Of a stretch of 64,000 bases of DNA, positions 1 to 9,791 are shown piece by piece. Under the pieces are notes generated by a model, which saw only the letters and a list, made by a program, of their open reading frames with translations, did not search any database and had not been told where the DNA came from. The DNA lies in the NCBI RefSeq assembly GCF_012927275.1, contig NZ_JABBGG010000004.1:1-64000 (forward strand), given 5' to 3'. The stretch comes from Massilia polaris (GTDB taxonomy: Bacteria; Pseudomonadota; Gammaproteobacteria; Burkholderiales; Burkholderiaceae_D). Position 1 is the stretch's first letter. The number at the start of each line of letters is the position of its first letter. The translations under genes and the position numbers were made by a program.

Positions 1-171
1 CACCATCAGCCACACTACCTGCTCAGCCGGCAAGCGCCGATGCCGAATACTGGCTGCATCCGTACTCAGGATCGCTTGCTCGATCCACTCGTATGGCAAA
101 TGCTCGCCCAGCCTCTTCCAGTCCGGAGACTCGAGATGGTTGGCCAGGAAGTGAAGGGTATCGTCGAGCAT
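1..171 (-). CDS. IS4-family transposase, N-terminal fragment (cut by window edge)
   Basis: Reading the minus strand from an ATG at 171 gives about 57 residues that run off the left edge. They include W-K-R-L-G-E-H-L-P-Y-E-W-I-E-Q-A and R-H-R-R-L-P-A-E-Q-V-V-W-L, which match the N-terminal domain typical of IS4-family transposases. The frame stays open upstream of 171, so the exact start is uncertain. The protein would be a DDE transposase catalysing cut-and-paste movement, but its catalytic part lies outside the window, so intactness cannot be judged. The hairpin at 221-250 lies just upstream of the gene and is probably part of the same element. Confidence 0.68.
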   Translation of the reverse strand, partial: MLDDTLHFLANHLESPDWKRLGEHLPYEWIEQAILSTDAASIRHRRLPAEQVVWLMV

Positions 172-220
172 CGCGACGAAGGGTAACAGCGATGCCCGGC
201 GTTTACAACAGCAAAATAAA

Positions 221-250
221 AATGCCGTTCAGTCTTAACTGAACGGCATT
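221..250. repeat. Perfect 13-bp inverted repeat (hairpin) at the IS4-like end
   Basis: Arms AATGCCGTTCAGT (221-233) and ACTGAACGGCATT (238-250) pair perfectly around a CTTA loop. It lies 50 bp upstream of the transposase start. Subterminal hairpins in insertion sequences often block read-through transcription into the transposase; that role is inferred here. There is no T-run on either side, so it is not a classical terminator. Confidence 0.8.
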
Positions 251-469
251 AGGCCGAGCGCGGTGCTTTTTGCACGCAAAAACCATCGCTGCGCAAGACC
301 TTTAAAGCCTCGCGAAACCGACCATAAAAGCACCAAATCTTTCCAATAAGCGCGCTCGATGTTAGTGCTCACTCACGCCGTAGGGCAACGCGGACGGGGG
401 CTGTGAAATGTCAAGGTCGCAGGGCGAAAAAAATGCCAAATAAATTAGATTTTCATGGCCCTTAAGCTA
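251..469. other. Gene-free stretch between IS edge and nrdA promoter
   Basis: No coding frame with a plausible start or family match was seen here. The left part may still belong to the insertion sequence, whose outer boundary could not be fixed. Base composition becomes AT-rich after about 425, leading into the nrdA promoter. Confidence 0.5.
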
Positions 470-498
470 TTGCAACGGGATGGGTACGGCACTACAAT
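470..498 (+). promoter_or_regulatory. Sigma70-type promoter of nrdAB
   Basis: TTGCAA (470-475) is followed after exactly 17 bases by TACAAT (493-498), a near-consensus housekeeping promoter. Transcription would start near 505, giving a leader of about 240 nt before nrdA. The -10 box lies inside the first NrdR box, so repressor binding should exclude RNA polymerase. Confidence 0.72.
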
Positions 499-533
499 TA
501 GTGTCATTCGATAGCAATGCACTAGATGTAGTG
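490..533. promoter_or_regulatory. Tandem NrdR boxes
   Basis: CACTACAATTAGTG (490-503) and CACTAGATGTAGTG (520-533) both fit the NrdR-box pattern (CACTATATATAGTG-like inverted repeats). Their starts are 30 bp apart, about three helical turns, which is the usual arrangement of paired NrdR sites. The first box covers the -10 hexamer and the second lies just downstream of the start site. NrdR is a nucleotide-sensing repressor of ribonucleotide reductase genes in many bacteria; its gene is not in this window. Confidence 0.82.
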
Positions 534-617
534 GTACCCGAGATCCTCAACCCGATTGTTCCAAAGCGCTCATAAGGCCTTGATCTTGCGTTATAAAAAC
601 CTTTTTTGACTGTGTTT

Positions 618-656
618 CCCCTACCCGGCGGCACGCTCGGAAGGGGTATTTTTTTT
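618..656 (+). terminator. Terminator-like hairpin inside the nrdA leader
   Basis: CCCCT (618-622) pairs with AGGGG (642-646), extended by CCG/CGG after a small internal bulge. The stem is followed by TA and eight Ts (649-656). It sits about 115 nt after the predicted start site and about 90 nt before the nrdA start codon. It could attenuate nrdAB transcription or end a separate short RNA. The stem is only moderately strong. Confidence 0.5.
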
Positions 657-747
657 GCTTTTTTGATTTGTTCGCGAACCGGTACCAACGGTTTTACCCA
701 TAACAATCGGCGGCGGCAAAACTGCACGTCGTTCCTGGAGAGACTCT

Positions 748-3672
<2,925 letters not shown>

Positions 3673-3689
3673 TAAGAGTTAAAGTAACC

Positions 3690-3727
3690 CCGTCGTTCCC
3701 GCGAAAGCCTAGGCGGCCCCGCGGTAA
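3690..3727. repeat. Partial GC-rich dispersed repeat between nrdA and nrdB
   Basis: The stretch begins CCCCGTCGTTCCCGCGAAAG, which resembles one arm of the intact hairpin repeat at 42052-42083 (CCGTCATTCCCGC). Its second arm is degenerate. It looks like a decayed copy of a small intergenic REP-like repeat; assignment rests on this single similarity. Confidence 0.4.
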
Positions 3728-3800
3728 CCCATAGACGGTTTTTAGGATAACAATGTATTGAGGCCGTCGCATCGCGGCAGCCCAACAGAGGAATACGACT

Positions 3801-4907
3801 ATGTTGTCATGGGATGAAGAAACAACGCCAGCAGCCCGTCCGGTGCCGATGGGCGCCGCCGAGCCAGAGGCCGATGCTGCCCTGGTCGCCAAGCGCGTCA
3901 GCGCGGACGACAAGCGCATCATCAACGGCAAGACCGACGTTAACCAGCTGGTGCCGTTCAAGTACAAATGGGCATGGGACAAGTACCTGGCCGGCTGCGC
4001 GAACCACTGGATGCCGCAGGAAGTCAACATGCAGCGCGACATCGAGCTGTGGAAAAACCCGAACGGCCTGACCGACGACGAGCGCCGCCTGGTGAAGCGC
4101 AACCTCGGCTTCTTCGTGACCGCCGACTCGCTCGCCGCCAACAACATCGTGCTGGGCACCTACCGCCACATCACGGCGCCGGAATGCCGCCAGTACCTGC
4201 TGCGCCAGGCGTTCGAAGAGGCGATCCACACCCACGCCTACCAGTACATCGTGGAGTCGCTGGGCCTGGACGAAGCCGAGATCTTCAACGCTTACAACGA
4301 AGTCAAGTCGATCCGCGACAAGGATGAATTCCTGATTCCATTCATCAACACGCTGACCGACCCTGCCTTCACCACCGGCACCACCGAAAACGACCAGAAG
4401 CTGCTGAAGTCGCTGATCGTGTTCGCTTGCCTGATGGAAGGCCTGTTCTTCTACGTCGGCTTCACCCAGATCCTGGCGCTGGGCCGCCAGAACAAGATGA
4501 TGGGCGCGGCGGAGCAGTACCAGTACATCTTGCGCGACGAATCGATGCATTGCAATTTCGGCATCGACCTGATCAACACGATCAAGATGGAAAATCCGCA
4601 GCTGTGGACGCCGGCGTTCCGCGAAGAGATCAAGCAGCTGTTCCTGAAAGCGGTCGACCTGGAATACGCGTACGCCGAAGACACCATGCCGCGCGGCGTG
4701 CTCGGCCTGAACGCGACGATGTTCAAGGGTTACCTGCGCTTCATCGCGAACCGCCGCGCAACCCAGATCGGCCTCGAGACGCTGTTCGCCCAGGAAGAAA
4801 ATCCATTCCCATGGATGAGCGAGATGATCGACCTGAAGAAAGAGCGTAACTTCTTCGAGACCCGCGTCACTGAATACCAGACCGGCGGCGCGCTGAACTG
4901 GGAATAA
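3801..4907 (+). CDS. nrdB: Class Ia ribonucleoside-diphosphate reductase, beta subunit
   Basis: NrdB holds the di-iron centre and tyrosyl radical that start catalysis in NrdA. In the 368-residue protein the first helix pair shows E140-A-I-H143-T-H-A-Y147, where E140 and H143 are iron ligands and Y147 is the radical tyrosine by alignment with the E. coli motif. A second ligand pair lies in the R-D-E-S-M-H motif. Ribosome site GAGGAA precedes the ATG. It is co-oriented with nrdA and followed by a strong terminator, so the two form one transcription unit. Confidence 0.97.
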   Translation: MLSWDEETTPAARPVPMGAAEPEADAALVAKRVSADDKRIINGKTDVNQLVPFKYKWAWDKYLAGCANHWMPQEVNMQRDIELWKNPNGLTDDERRLVKRNLGFFVTADSLAANNIVLGTYRHITAPECRQYLLRQAFEEAIHTHAYQYIVESLGLDEAEIFNAYNEVKSIRDKDEFLIPFINTLTDPAFTTGTTENDQKLLKSLIVFACLMEGLFFYVGFTQILALGRQNKMMGAAEQYQYILRDESMHCNFGIDLINTIKMENPQLWTPAFREEIKQLFLKAVDLEYAYAEDTMPRGVLGLNATMFKGYLRFIANRRATQIGLETLFAQEENPFPWMSEMIDLKKERNFFETRVTEYQTGGALNWE

Positions 4908-4922
4908 ACCTGCTCTATATAA

Positions 4923-4971
4923 GAGGGTGCTCGCACCCTCAGCCGAAAGCCCGCCGAGTGCGGGCTTTTTT
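4923..4971 (+). terminator. Double-hairpin terminator after nrdB
   Basis: A perfect 8-bp hairpin GAGGGTGC-tc-GCACCCTC (4923-4940) is followed by AAAGCCCGC (4946-4954) pairing with GCGGGCTTT (4960-4968) and a run of six Ts (4966-4971). The second hairpin is a classical rho-independent terminator. Confidence 0.9.
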
Positions 4972-5090
4972 ACGTGTGCGAAATTCGCGCGACGTGCATA
5001 TATTGCATTTTTTGCAAAGATATCGGACACTGCGGGCGACGGCGTCTGTACGCGCCGGCGACATCGACCATTTACAGGACTCGGATAAAC

Positions 5091-5404
5091 TTGACATCCT
5101 CCCCCTCCCTAAAGGAAGGGGATTCCCACTACTGGCGTCTGATGCCCCAGACGGAAGCCGGGCTGAAACGAGCCAGCTTCTTATTCAATCCGCAGGATAT
5201 CTTTCGACCTCGCCGACGGCGACTGCGGATTGGGGAAACGGTACCAGCGAATCATGCCCCGGCGCGTAATCGCATACTGAAACACTTATGGAATTTGACG
5301 ATGCCCCAACAACAAAGTTCAAGAGATTTTTTAACCTGGATGGCTGCGAGCGCTACGCGCCCGACTCCTTTCACTCCCCGCCGTCAACGGCGGGGTTTCT
5401 CGGA
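5091..5404. mobile_element. Short non-coding IS200/IS605-like palindromic element
   Basis: The segment begins right after TTGAC (5091-5095), a typical 5' target flank for IS200/IS605 elements, with the end sequence ATCCTCCCC. Left hairpin: 5102-5109 pairs with 5114-5121 around TAAA with one mismatch. Right hairpin: CCCCGCCG (5376-5383), TCAA loop, CGGCGGGG (5388-5395), perfect. Between them are about 250 bp without a recognisable TnpA or TnpB frame. This is the picture of an internally deleted, non-autonomous element that a helper transposase could once have moved. The right end supplies GGAG at 5402-5405, the ribosome site of the next gene. Exact right boundary unknown. Confidence 0.6.
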
Positions 5405-5413
5405 GCAAATCTG

Positions 5414-6400
5414 ATGAAAAAGAAATCGACCTTAGGCCTCGGCGCAATCGCGCTTGGAATGCTGATCGCGGGCCAGGCTGTGGCTGCCGATGAATACCAC
5501 GCGTTGCTGAAGGGCCGGAAGTTTGCTGAAGTCGAAAGAGCCACCACTGCAAAGCTGGCGAAAGACCCGGCTGACGCGAATGCGATGATCGCGCGCACCA
5601 GGGCGATTCTTGGAATGCGCGACGGCCGCTATGAAGAGGCGGCGGCGCAGGCCGAGAAGTGCATCGCCAGACATCCGGACAATGGCGGCTGCCACCTTGC
5701 GCTCGGAAAAGCGCTGGGCAGTAAAGCGGTGGCCGGCGGGATTACCTCGGCCATCGGATATGCCGGCACTATTCGCGACGCATTCAAAAAAGCCGTCGAC
5801 ATTAACCCGCGCGATTATGAAGCGCGCTTCGCGCTGCTCGACTATTACATGATGGCCCCGTTCATCGTCGGCGGCGGAACCGGAAAAGCGGAAACGCTTG
5901 CGCGCGAAACCGCGACCCTGAATGCCGAAGCCGGAAAGCTGATGACCGTTAGTCTCGACCTGAAGGAAGATAACGTCGCCAGCGCCGAGGCGGGAGCGCT
6001 CGCACTCAAGCCGGGGCTTGACGATGCCATCCAGCAGCGCCATGAGGAGCAGCTGATGGCGATCGGCGCTACCCATTTGAACGGCAAGAAGTATGGCGAC
6101 GCGACGCGGGTCCTCGGCGAAGCGCAAAAGCGCTACCCGGATAGTCCGTTGATCGCCTTCGTGGTCGCGCGCGTGCATCAGGAGCAGGGCAAGCATCGCG
6201 AGGCGCTCGCGATTTTGGATCAGGTCGTTATCAAGACTCCGCTGCCGCACGTCCACTACCGGATGGCAAAATCGCTGCAAGCAGTCGGCGACAAGCCGAA
6301 GGCGGCTGCGGCTTTTGAAAAGGCGCTGTCGTTTAAAACCGGGCTTGCAAAAACCATGCGGACCGATGCCGAAGAACAGCTCAAGACCTTGAAAATTTAA
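5414..6400 (+). CDS. Exported tetratricopeptide-repeat protein
   Basis: This 328-residue protein has a clear Sec signal peptide (M-K-K-K, a hydrophobic core and A-V-A-A cleavage near residue 24). Several helix-turn-helix TPR-like segments follow: about residues 50-110 with D-P-A-D-A-N-A, a pair around 130-150 with N-P-R-D-Y-E-A-R, and three more from about 215 to 325. It is probably a periplasmic scaffold binding other proteins; no enzymatic motif is visible. The start at 5414 is preferred over an in-frame ATG at 5288 because it begins the signal peptide and has GGAG eight bases upstream. That ribosome site comes from the adjacent palindromic element. Its partner is not evident from the neighbours. 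Confidence 0.8.
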   Translation: MKKKSTLGLGAIALGMLIAGQAVAADEYHALLKGRKFAEVERATTAKLAKDPADANAMIARTRAILGMRDGRYEEAAAQAEKCIARHPDNGGCHLALGKALGSKAVAGGITSAIGYAGTIRDAFKKAVDINPRDYEARFALLDYYMMAPFIVGGGTGKAETLARETATLNAEAGKLMTVSLDLKEDNVASAEAGALALKPGLDDAIQQRHEEQLMAIGATHLNGKKYGDATRVLGEAQKRYPDSPLIAFVVARVHQEQGKHREALAILDQVVIKTPLPHVHYRMAKSLQAVGDKPKAAAAFEKALSFKTGLAKTMRTDAEEQLKTLKI

Positions 6401-6409
6401 CGGCCGCGA

Positions 6410-6458
6410 TGACGTCGCATGTGCGCGCGCGAATTCATGCGCGCACATTGCGTCGTCA
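6410..6458 (+). other. Long imperfect hairpin just after the TPR gene
   Basis: Arms 6410-6428 and 6439-6458 pair over 19-20 bases with one mismatch and one bulge. The inner ten base pairs (ATGTGCGCGC with GCGCGCACAT) are perfect. It starts nine bases after the TPR stop codon. There is no T-run, so it may protect the 3' end of the transcript or be a weak terminator. Confidence 0.65.
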
Positions 6459-6855
6459 AGTTGTGGAAAAATCCCAACGGTTTGAGCAATGACGATCGCT
6501 CACGTCACCCGCGCATATGCCGTGCGCAAAAGCGCAAACGTGTCGCGCAAAAAGCTGACGCCGACGGCAAACGAGGTCGAATTTTTTCGGCAGGTTCGTT
6601 GGTTGCGATGACGTCGGCGATACCGGAACGGCGATGATCAGCGGTGTCGCTGATGATGCCAGGTCAGATCATCCCGCGCCGGAAAATGCGAGCAGGTTTA
6701 CTGCCCAGCGCTGGTTTACTTTCGGGCCTGGCCGCACTACAAAGCACTCATCAAATCGTCGCTGCATCTTCGCTCTCGGCGATCATTCGAAAGCGCGTCC
6801 GCGCCCGCCTCTCAAAATTTTTTCGTGACTAATCAATGCATTGCGATTTCGCGCG
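6437..6855 (+). pseudogene. Probable decayed fragment of an nrdB copy
   Basis: A short frame at about 6461-6499 encodes [13 protein letters not shown], nearly the same as [13 protein letters not shown] in NrdB (4045-4083). The DNA agrees at roughly 30 of 42 positions. A second match lies at 6831-6852, where AATCAATGCATTGCGATTTC corresponds to nrdB around 4544-4563 (Met-His-Cys-Asn/Asp-Phe near the iron ligands). The two matches are in the same order and strand as in nrdB but 375 bp apart instead of 504. The sequence between them is not recognisably related. I infer a strongly decayed partial duplication; chance similarity cannot be excluded. Confidence 0.45.
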
Positions 6856-6859
6856 CGCG

Positions 6860-7692
6860 AAACGAAGGTCGCGCCAACGCTGATTCGCGATCATGAATTT
6901 GCCGGTTCAACTCGGGCATTGGGCCTCGGACTCAGGTGCACCTTGTGCTGTCGTGCGGTGGTTCGCAGCGGTCGGGAATAGCCCCTCGCGCGTGGCTTCG
7001 GATGCGCCCGAAGTGAACCCGCGGGGGGTGTTCGCGTGCGTGAAAACGGTGACGCCAGTGCGCGTGAAATGCGCGGCGAAAAATGCGCATGCGGTCATCG
7101 CGATGCGCGCATGCGGACGCGCTTTGACGCGCGAATAAAGCGATTCTTTAATCCGCGCGAGCCGATGTCGCGCATCGCATTTTAAGAACCCGCACGAAAC
7201 TTCGGTGCGCCAGTTGCGCACTGACAAGGTTTTCGTGTACTTTACGTGATTGAATTTGTCAAAACGTGAATGTGTGTTTTTGAACCACGCGCGATGGCAA
7301 ACAAACCGATCAAAAATGGGACGCTGACTCCAACAGATATGCACTTAAAACATGCCGCGAAAACTAAGCCGCACTGCCCGATTTTTTCGGGCATGGCGGC
7401 TTTTTCGTTTCGCGCATCTGCAAGTGCGTGATGCGGGCAGCGTTCCGGAACAAAGAATTTGTCGTATCTGAAGTTTAGATTTTTTACCGTCCCGGCAAGA
7501 GTGGACGGAAACGACTATGGCTGAAGTGCTGCAATCGTGAGGAGCTGCAGCAGTTCAGCTGGTGCCGAATTCATTAGCGCAAACACAGAACCAGTTTGTG
7601 CCGATGAATAATTCGCCTGGCCTGACTATCGGTCGGACGGGTTTAAATCTTGTAAGTTGAATCTATCCCATCGAAGATGAAGGAGAACTCAA
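6860..7692. other. Gene-free region upstream of the histone-like gene
   Basis: No convincing gene was found on either strand. The frames present lack ribosome sites and family-like composition. The region contains a terminator at 7366-7405 and candidate promoters on both strands near 7213-7262: minus strand TTGACA (7262-7257) then 17 bases to TACACG; plus strand TTGCGC then 18 bases to TACTTT. The promoter of the H1-like gene must lie between 7406 and about 7670 but could not be placed with confidence. Confidence 0.5.
7366..7405 (+). terminator. Two-part rho-independent terminator, owner unknown
   Basis: AAGCCGC (7366-7372) pairs with GCGGCTT (7396-7402), and inside it GCCCG (7376-7380) pairs with CGGGC (7388-7392) around an ATTTTTT loop. 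Ts continue to 7405. On the minus strand it is followed by AGTTTT, so it may work in both directions. No protein gene ends just upstream, which suggests a small RNA. Confidence 0.75.
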
Positions 7693-8760
7693 ATGGCAAC
7701 AGCCGCTAAGAAATCCGCAGTAAAGAAGCCGGCCGCAAAAGCCGCCGCCAAGCCAGCAGCGAAAACTGCAGCGAAACCAGCCGCCAAGAAGGCAGTAGCC
7801 AAGCCCGCAGCTAAGCCAGTTGCAAAGAAAGCAGCAGCTAAGCCAGCAGCTAAGCCAGCAGCAAAGAAAGCAGCAGCTAAGCCAGTAGCGAAAAAAGCTG
7901 CAGCTAAGCCAGCAGCGAAAAAAGCAGCAGCTAAGCCAGTCGCTAAGAAAGCAGCAGCTAAGCCAGCAGTTAAGAAGACCGCAGCTAAAGCAGCAGCTAA
8001 GCCAGTCGCTAAGAAAGCAGCAGCTAAGCCAGCAGCGAAAAAAGCAGCAGCTAAGCCAGTAGCTAAGAAAGCAGCAGCAAAGCCAGCAGCTAAGAAAGCA
8101 GTAGCAAAGCCAGCAGCTAAGAAAGCAGTAGCTAAGCCAGCAGCAAAGAAGACCGCTTCGAAAGCAGCAGTCAAGCCAGCAGCTAAGAAAGCAGCAGCTA
8201 AGCCAGCAGCGAAAAAAGCAGCAGCTAAGCCAGCAGCGAAGAAAGCAGCAGCCAAGCCAGCAGCGAAAAAAGCAGCAGCTAAGCCAGCAGCGAAGAAAGC
8301 AGCAGCCAAGCCAGCAGCGAAGAAAGCAGCAGCTAAGCCAGCAGCCAAGAAAGCAGCAGCAAAGCCAGCAGCCAAGAAAGCAGCAGCAAAGCCAGCAGCC
8401 AAGAAAGCAGCAGCTAAGCCAGCAGCTAAGCCAGCGGCTAAGCCAGCAGCGAAGAAGGCGGCAGCAAAGCCAGCAGCTAAGAAAGCAGCAGCTAAGCCAG
8501 CAGCAAAAGCAGCAGCTAAGCCAGCAGCAAAAGCAGCAGCCAAGCCAGCAGCCAAGCCAGCAGCTAAGCCGGCAGCGAAAGCAGCAGCTCCTGCAGTTAA
8601 GCCAGCGGCTCCAGCAGCCAAGCCAGCAGCTCCAGCGGCAAAGCCAGCAGCAGCTCCTGAAAAGGCAGCAGCACCGGCGCCAGCAGCTCCGGCACCAGCA
8701 GCGAAAACTGTCCTGGCTCCAGCAGCAGCATGGCCGTTCCCGACCAGCAGCCGTCCGTAA
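7693..8760 (+). CDS. Histone H1-like nucleoid protein made of Lys/Ala/Pro repeats
   Basis: The 355-residue product is almost entirely Ala, Lys and Pro, arranged as repeats of about nine residues (K-A-A-A-K-P-A-A-K). It resembles the C-terminal tail of eukaryotic histone H1 and the H1-like proteins common in Burkholderiales. Such tails are unfolded, strongly basic and bind DNA non-specifically, so a nucleoid role is likely. The C-terminus changes to an Ala/Pro stretch ending A-W-P-F-P-T-S-S-R-P, a tail I associate with this family. Ribosome site AAGGAGA precedes the ATG. Repeat number probably varies between strains, and short-read assembly could mis-size it. Confidence 0.9.
   Translation: MATAAKKSAVKKPAAKAAAKPAAKTAAKPAAKKAVAKPAAKPVAKKAAAKPAAKPAAKKAAAKPVAKKAAAKPAAKKAAAKPVAKKAAAKPAVKKTAAKAAAKPVAKKAAAKPAAKKAAAKPVAKKAAAKPAAKKAVAKPAAKKAVAKPAAKKTASKAAVKPAAKKAAAKPAAKKAAAKPAAKKAAAKPAAKKAAAKPAAKKAAAKPAAKKAAAKPAAKKAAAKPAAKKAAAKPAAKKAAAKPAAKPAAKPAAKKAAAKPAAKKAAAKPAAKAAAKPAAKAAAKPAAKPAAKPAAKAAAPAVKPAAPAAKPAAPAAKPAAAPEKAAAPAPAAPAPAAKTVLAPAAAWPFPTSSRP
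7780..8560 (+). repeat. 27-bp tandem coding repeat
   Basis: The core unit AAAGCAGCAGCTAAGCCAGC plus seven further bases (one nine-residue K-A-A-A-K-P-A-A-K unit) is repeated with synonymous changes. The most regular part is about 8170-8420. Codons favour GCA and AAG, unlike the GCG/GCC-rich neighbours, consistent with expansion by slippage or recombination. Confidence 0.85.
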
Positions 8761-8789
8761 TAGCCAGCTGTGCCTGGATAAGGCAAAAT

Positions 8790-8827
8790 ACCGCTGTGTG
8801 ACACGTTTCACACAGCGGTTTTTTTTT
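8790..8827 (+). terminator. Strong rho-independent terminator after the H1-like gene
   Basis: ACCGCTGTGTGA (8790-8801) pairs perfectly with TCACACAGCGGT (8808-8819) around CACGTT, followed by a run of Ts to 8827. Confidence 0.95.
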
Positions 8828-8892
8828 GTGCTCCGCGAACAGGTTCACACCGCCACGCGCCTGCGCGGTCTGCAAACAATCAAGGAGTCCTT

Positions 8893-9423
8893 GTGCTTGT
8901 AATTCTTAAGTTGATCGTCGATGCGGTCGCCACCATTCTGGGCGGCATCCTGTTGCTGCGCTTCTGGATGCAGGCGATCCGCGTGCGTCCACCCGCCTCG
9001 GTGGCGCAATTCACCTTTACCCTGTCCGACTGGCTTGTGCGCCCCTTGCGCCGCATCGTGCCGGGTGTAGGCGGCTATGACTGGGCGAGCCTGATCGGCG
9101 CCTTCCTGGTGATTCTGCTGGCGACTTCGGTGGTGCTGCTCACCGGCGCTTCGGGCGAAGCGATGTTCCTGCTCGCGCTGTACCGCTTCTTCACATGGAT
9201 CATTTATGGCTTCATCGCACTCCTGATCATCGAGGCGATCTTCAGCTGGGTGAACCCGCATGCCCCCCTGGCGCCGTTCGTGCGCGCCTTGAACGACCCG
9301 CTGCTGCGTCCACTGCGCCGCGTGGTGCCGCTGGTAGGCGGGCTTGACCTGTCGCTGCTGGTGGCCCTCATACTGCTGCAGATCGCCCAGGTTGTGCTGG
9401 GCATGGTATTCGGCTTCCGGTGA
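8893..9423 (+). CDS. yggT: YggT-family inner-membrane protein
   Basis: A GTG start with AGGAG at 8883-8887 opens a 176-residue membrane protein with about four hydrophobic segments. It contains the two family-typical halves, each with a P-L-R-R-(I/V)-V-P motif before a Gly-rich turn (about residues 51-57 and 138-144). YggT proteins are integral membrane proteins of poorly defined function, often linked with osmotic stress or cell-division and shape genes. The stop overlaps the start of the DUF167 gene (GTGA), so they are translationally coupled. Confidence 0.88.
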   Translation: MLVILKLIVDAVATILGGILLLRFWMQAIRVRPPASVAQFTFTLSDWLVRPLRRIVPGVGGYDWASLIGAFLVILLATSVVLLTGASGEAMFLLALYRFFTWIIYGFIALLIIEAIFSWVNPHAPLAPFVRALNDPLLRPLRRVVPLVGGLDLSLLVALILLQIAQVVLGMVFGFR

Positions 9424-9740
9424 GCCGTGCGTGGTGCTCCGCGCTCCCTGGCGGAGTGCGGCTGGCGGTACAGATCCAGCCGAATGCGAAGAAGACCGAA
9501 GTAATCGGCGTGCTGGACGACGCGCTCAAGCTCAAGCTCAAGCTCAAGCTGCAGGCGCAGCCGATCGAGGGCAAGGCGAATGAGGCGCTGGTGCGGTATC
9601 TGGCCGAGGCGCTGTCGGTGCCGCGCAGCGCGGTGACCATCACGCATGGGCAGGCAAACAAACGCAAGCTGATTGAGGTCAGGTCTGAGACGTTGACGGT
9701 GGATGCCGTTGAAATGCTGTTACTTTTATTGATTCCGTAG
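9420..9740 (+). CDS. DUF167 (YggU-like) protein
   Basis: This small 106-residue protein has family features: Q-P-N-A-K-K-T-E near residue 20, P-I-E-G-K-A-N-E-A-L near 48, V-P-R-S-A-V near 66, and N-K-R-K near 79. The cellular role of DUF167 is not established. The YggT-YggU pairing is conserved in Proteobacteria. The usual single L-K-L strand is expanded to K-L-K-L-K-L-K-L by four copies of CTCAAG (9525-9548). The start is the GTG overlapping the yggT stop. The C-terminus is unusually Leu-rich. Confidence 0.85.
   Translation: MSRAWCSALPGGVRLAVQIQPNAKKTEVIGVLDDALKLKLKLKLQAQPIEGKANEALVRYLAEALSVPRSAVTITHGQANKRKLIEVRSETLTVDAVEMLLLLLIP
9525..9548 (+). repeat. Hexanucleotide repeat (CTCAAG)x4 inside DUF167 gene
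   Basis: Four perfect copies of CTCAAG add Leu-Lys pairs in frame. Gain or loss of a unit would keep the frame, so only strand length would change. Confidence 0.9.
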
Positions 9741-9791
9741 GGGGGGGGCGCCGAGTCCTGCGCCCTGGTCCGCCCTACGGGTTCGGGCCGG

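Noticed and set aside
5288-5413. N-terminal extension of the TPR protein from an upstream ATG
   Set aside because: It would be translated from the palindromic element and would bury the signal peptide.
6419-6637. 72-residue frame as a real small gene
   Set aside because: Only its L-W-K-N-P-N-G-L part is meaningful and that resembles nrdB; the rest has no gene-like features, so it is treated as debris.
6907-7344. 145-residue minus-strand frame
   Set aside because: His/Arg/Cys-rich without ribosome site or similarity; probably chance, although a TTGACA lies on the same strand.
7294-7431. 45-residue plus-strand frame starting M-A-N-K-P-I-K-N
   Set aside because: No ribosome site, and the terminator at 7366-7405 lies inside it.
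6400-7692. tRNA, tmRNA or riboswitch in the gene-free stretch
   Set aside because: No cloverleaf with T-loop and acceptor pairing or known riboswitch core was recognised by eye.
7780-8560. CRISPR-like regular repeat
   Set aside because: The units are contiguous coding repeats without unique spacers, so this is not a CRISPR array.
7663-8811. Cys/Trp/Leu-rich and Ala/Gly-rich long frames opposite the H1-like gene
   Set aside because: They are created by the 27-bp repeat of the histone-like gene read backwards; no start signals.
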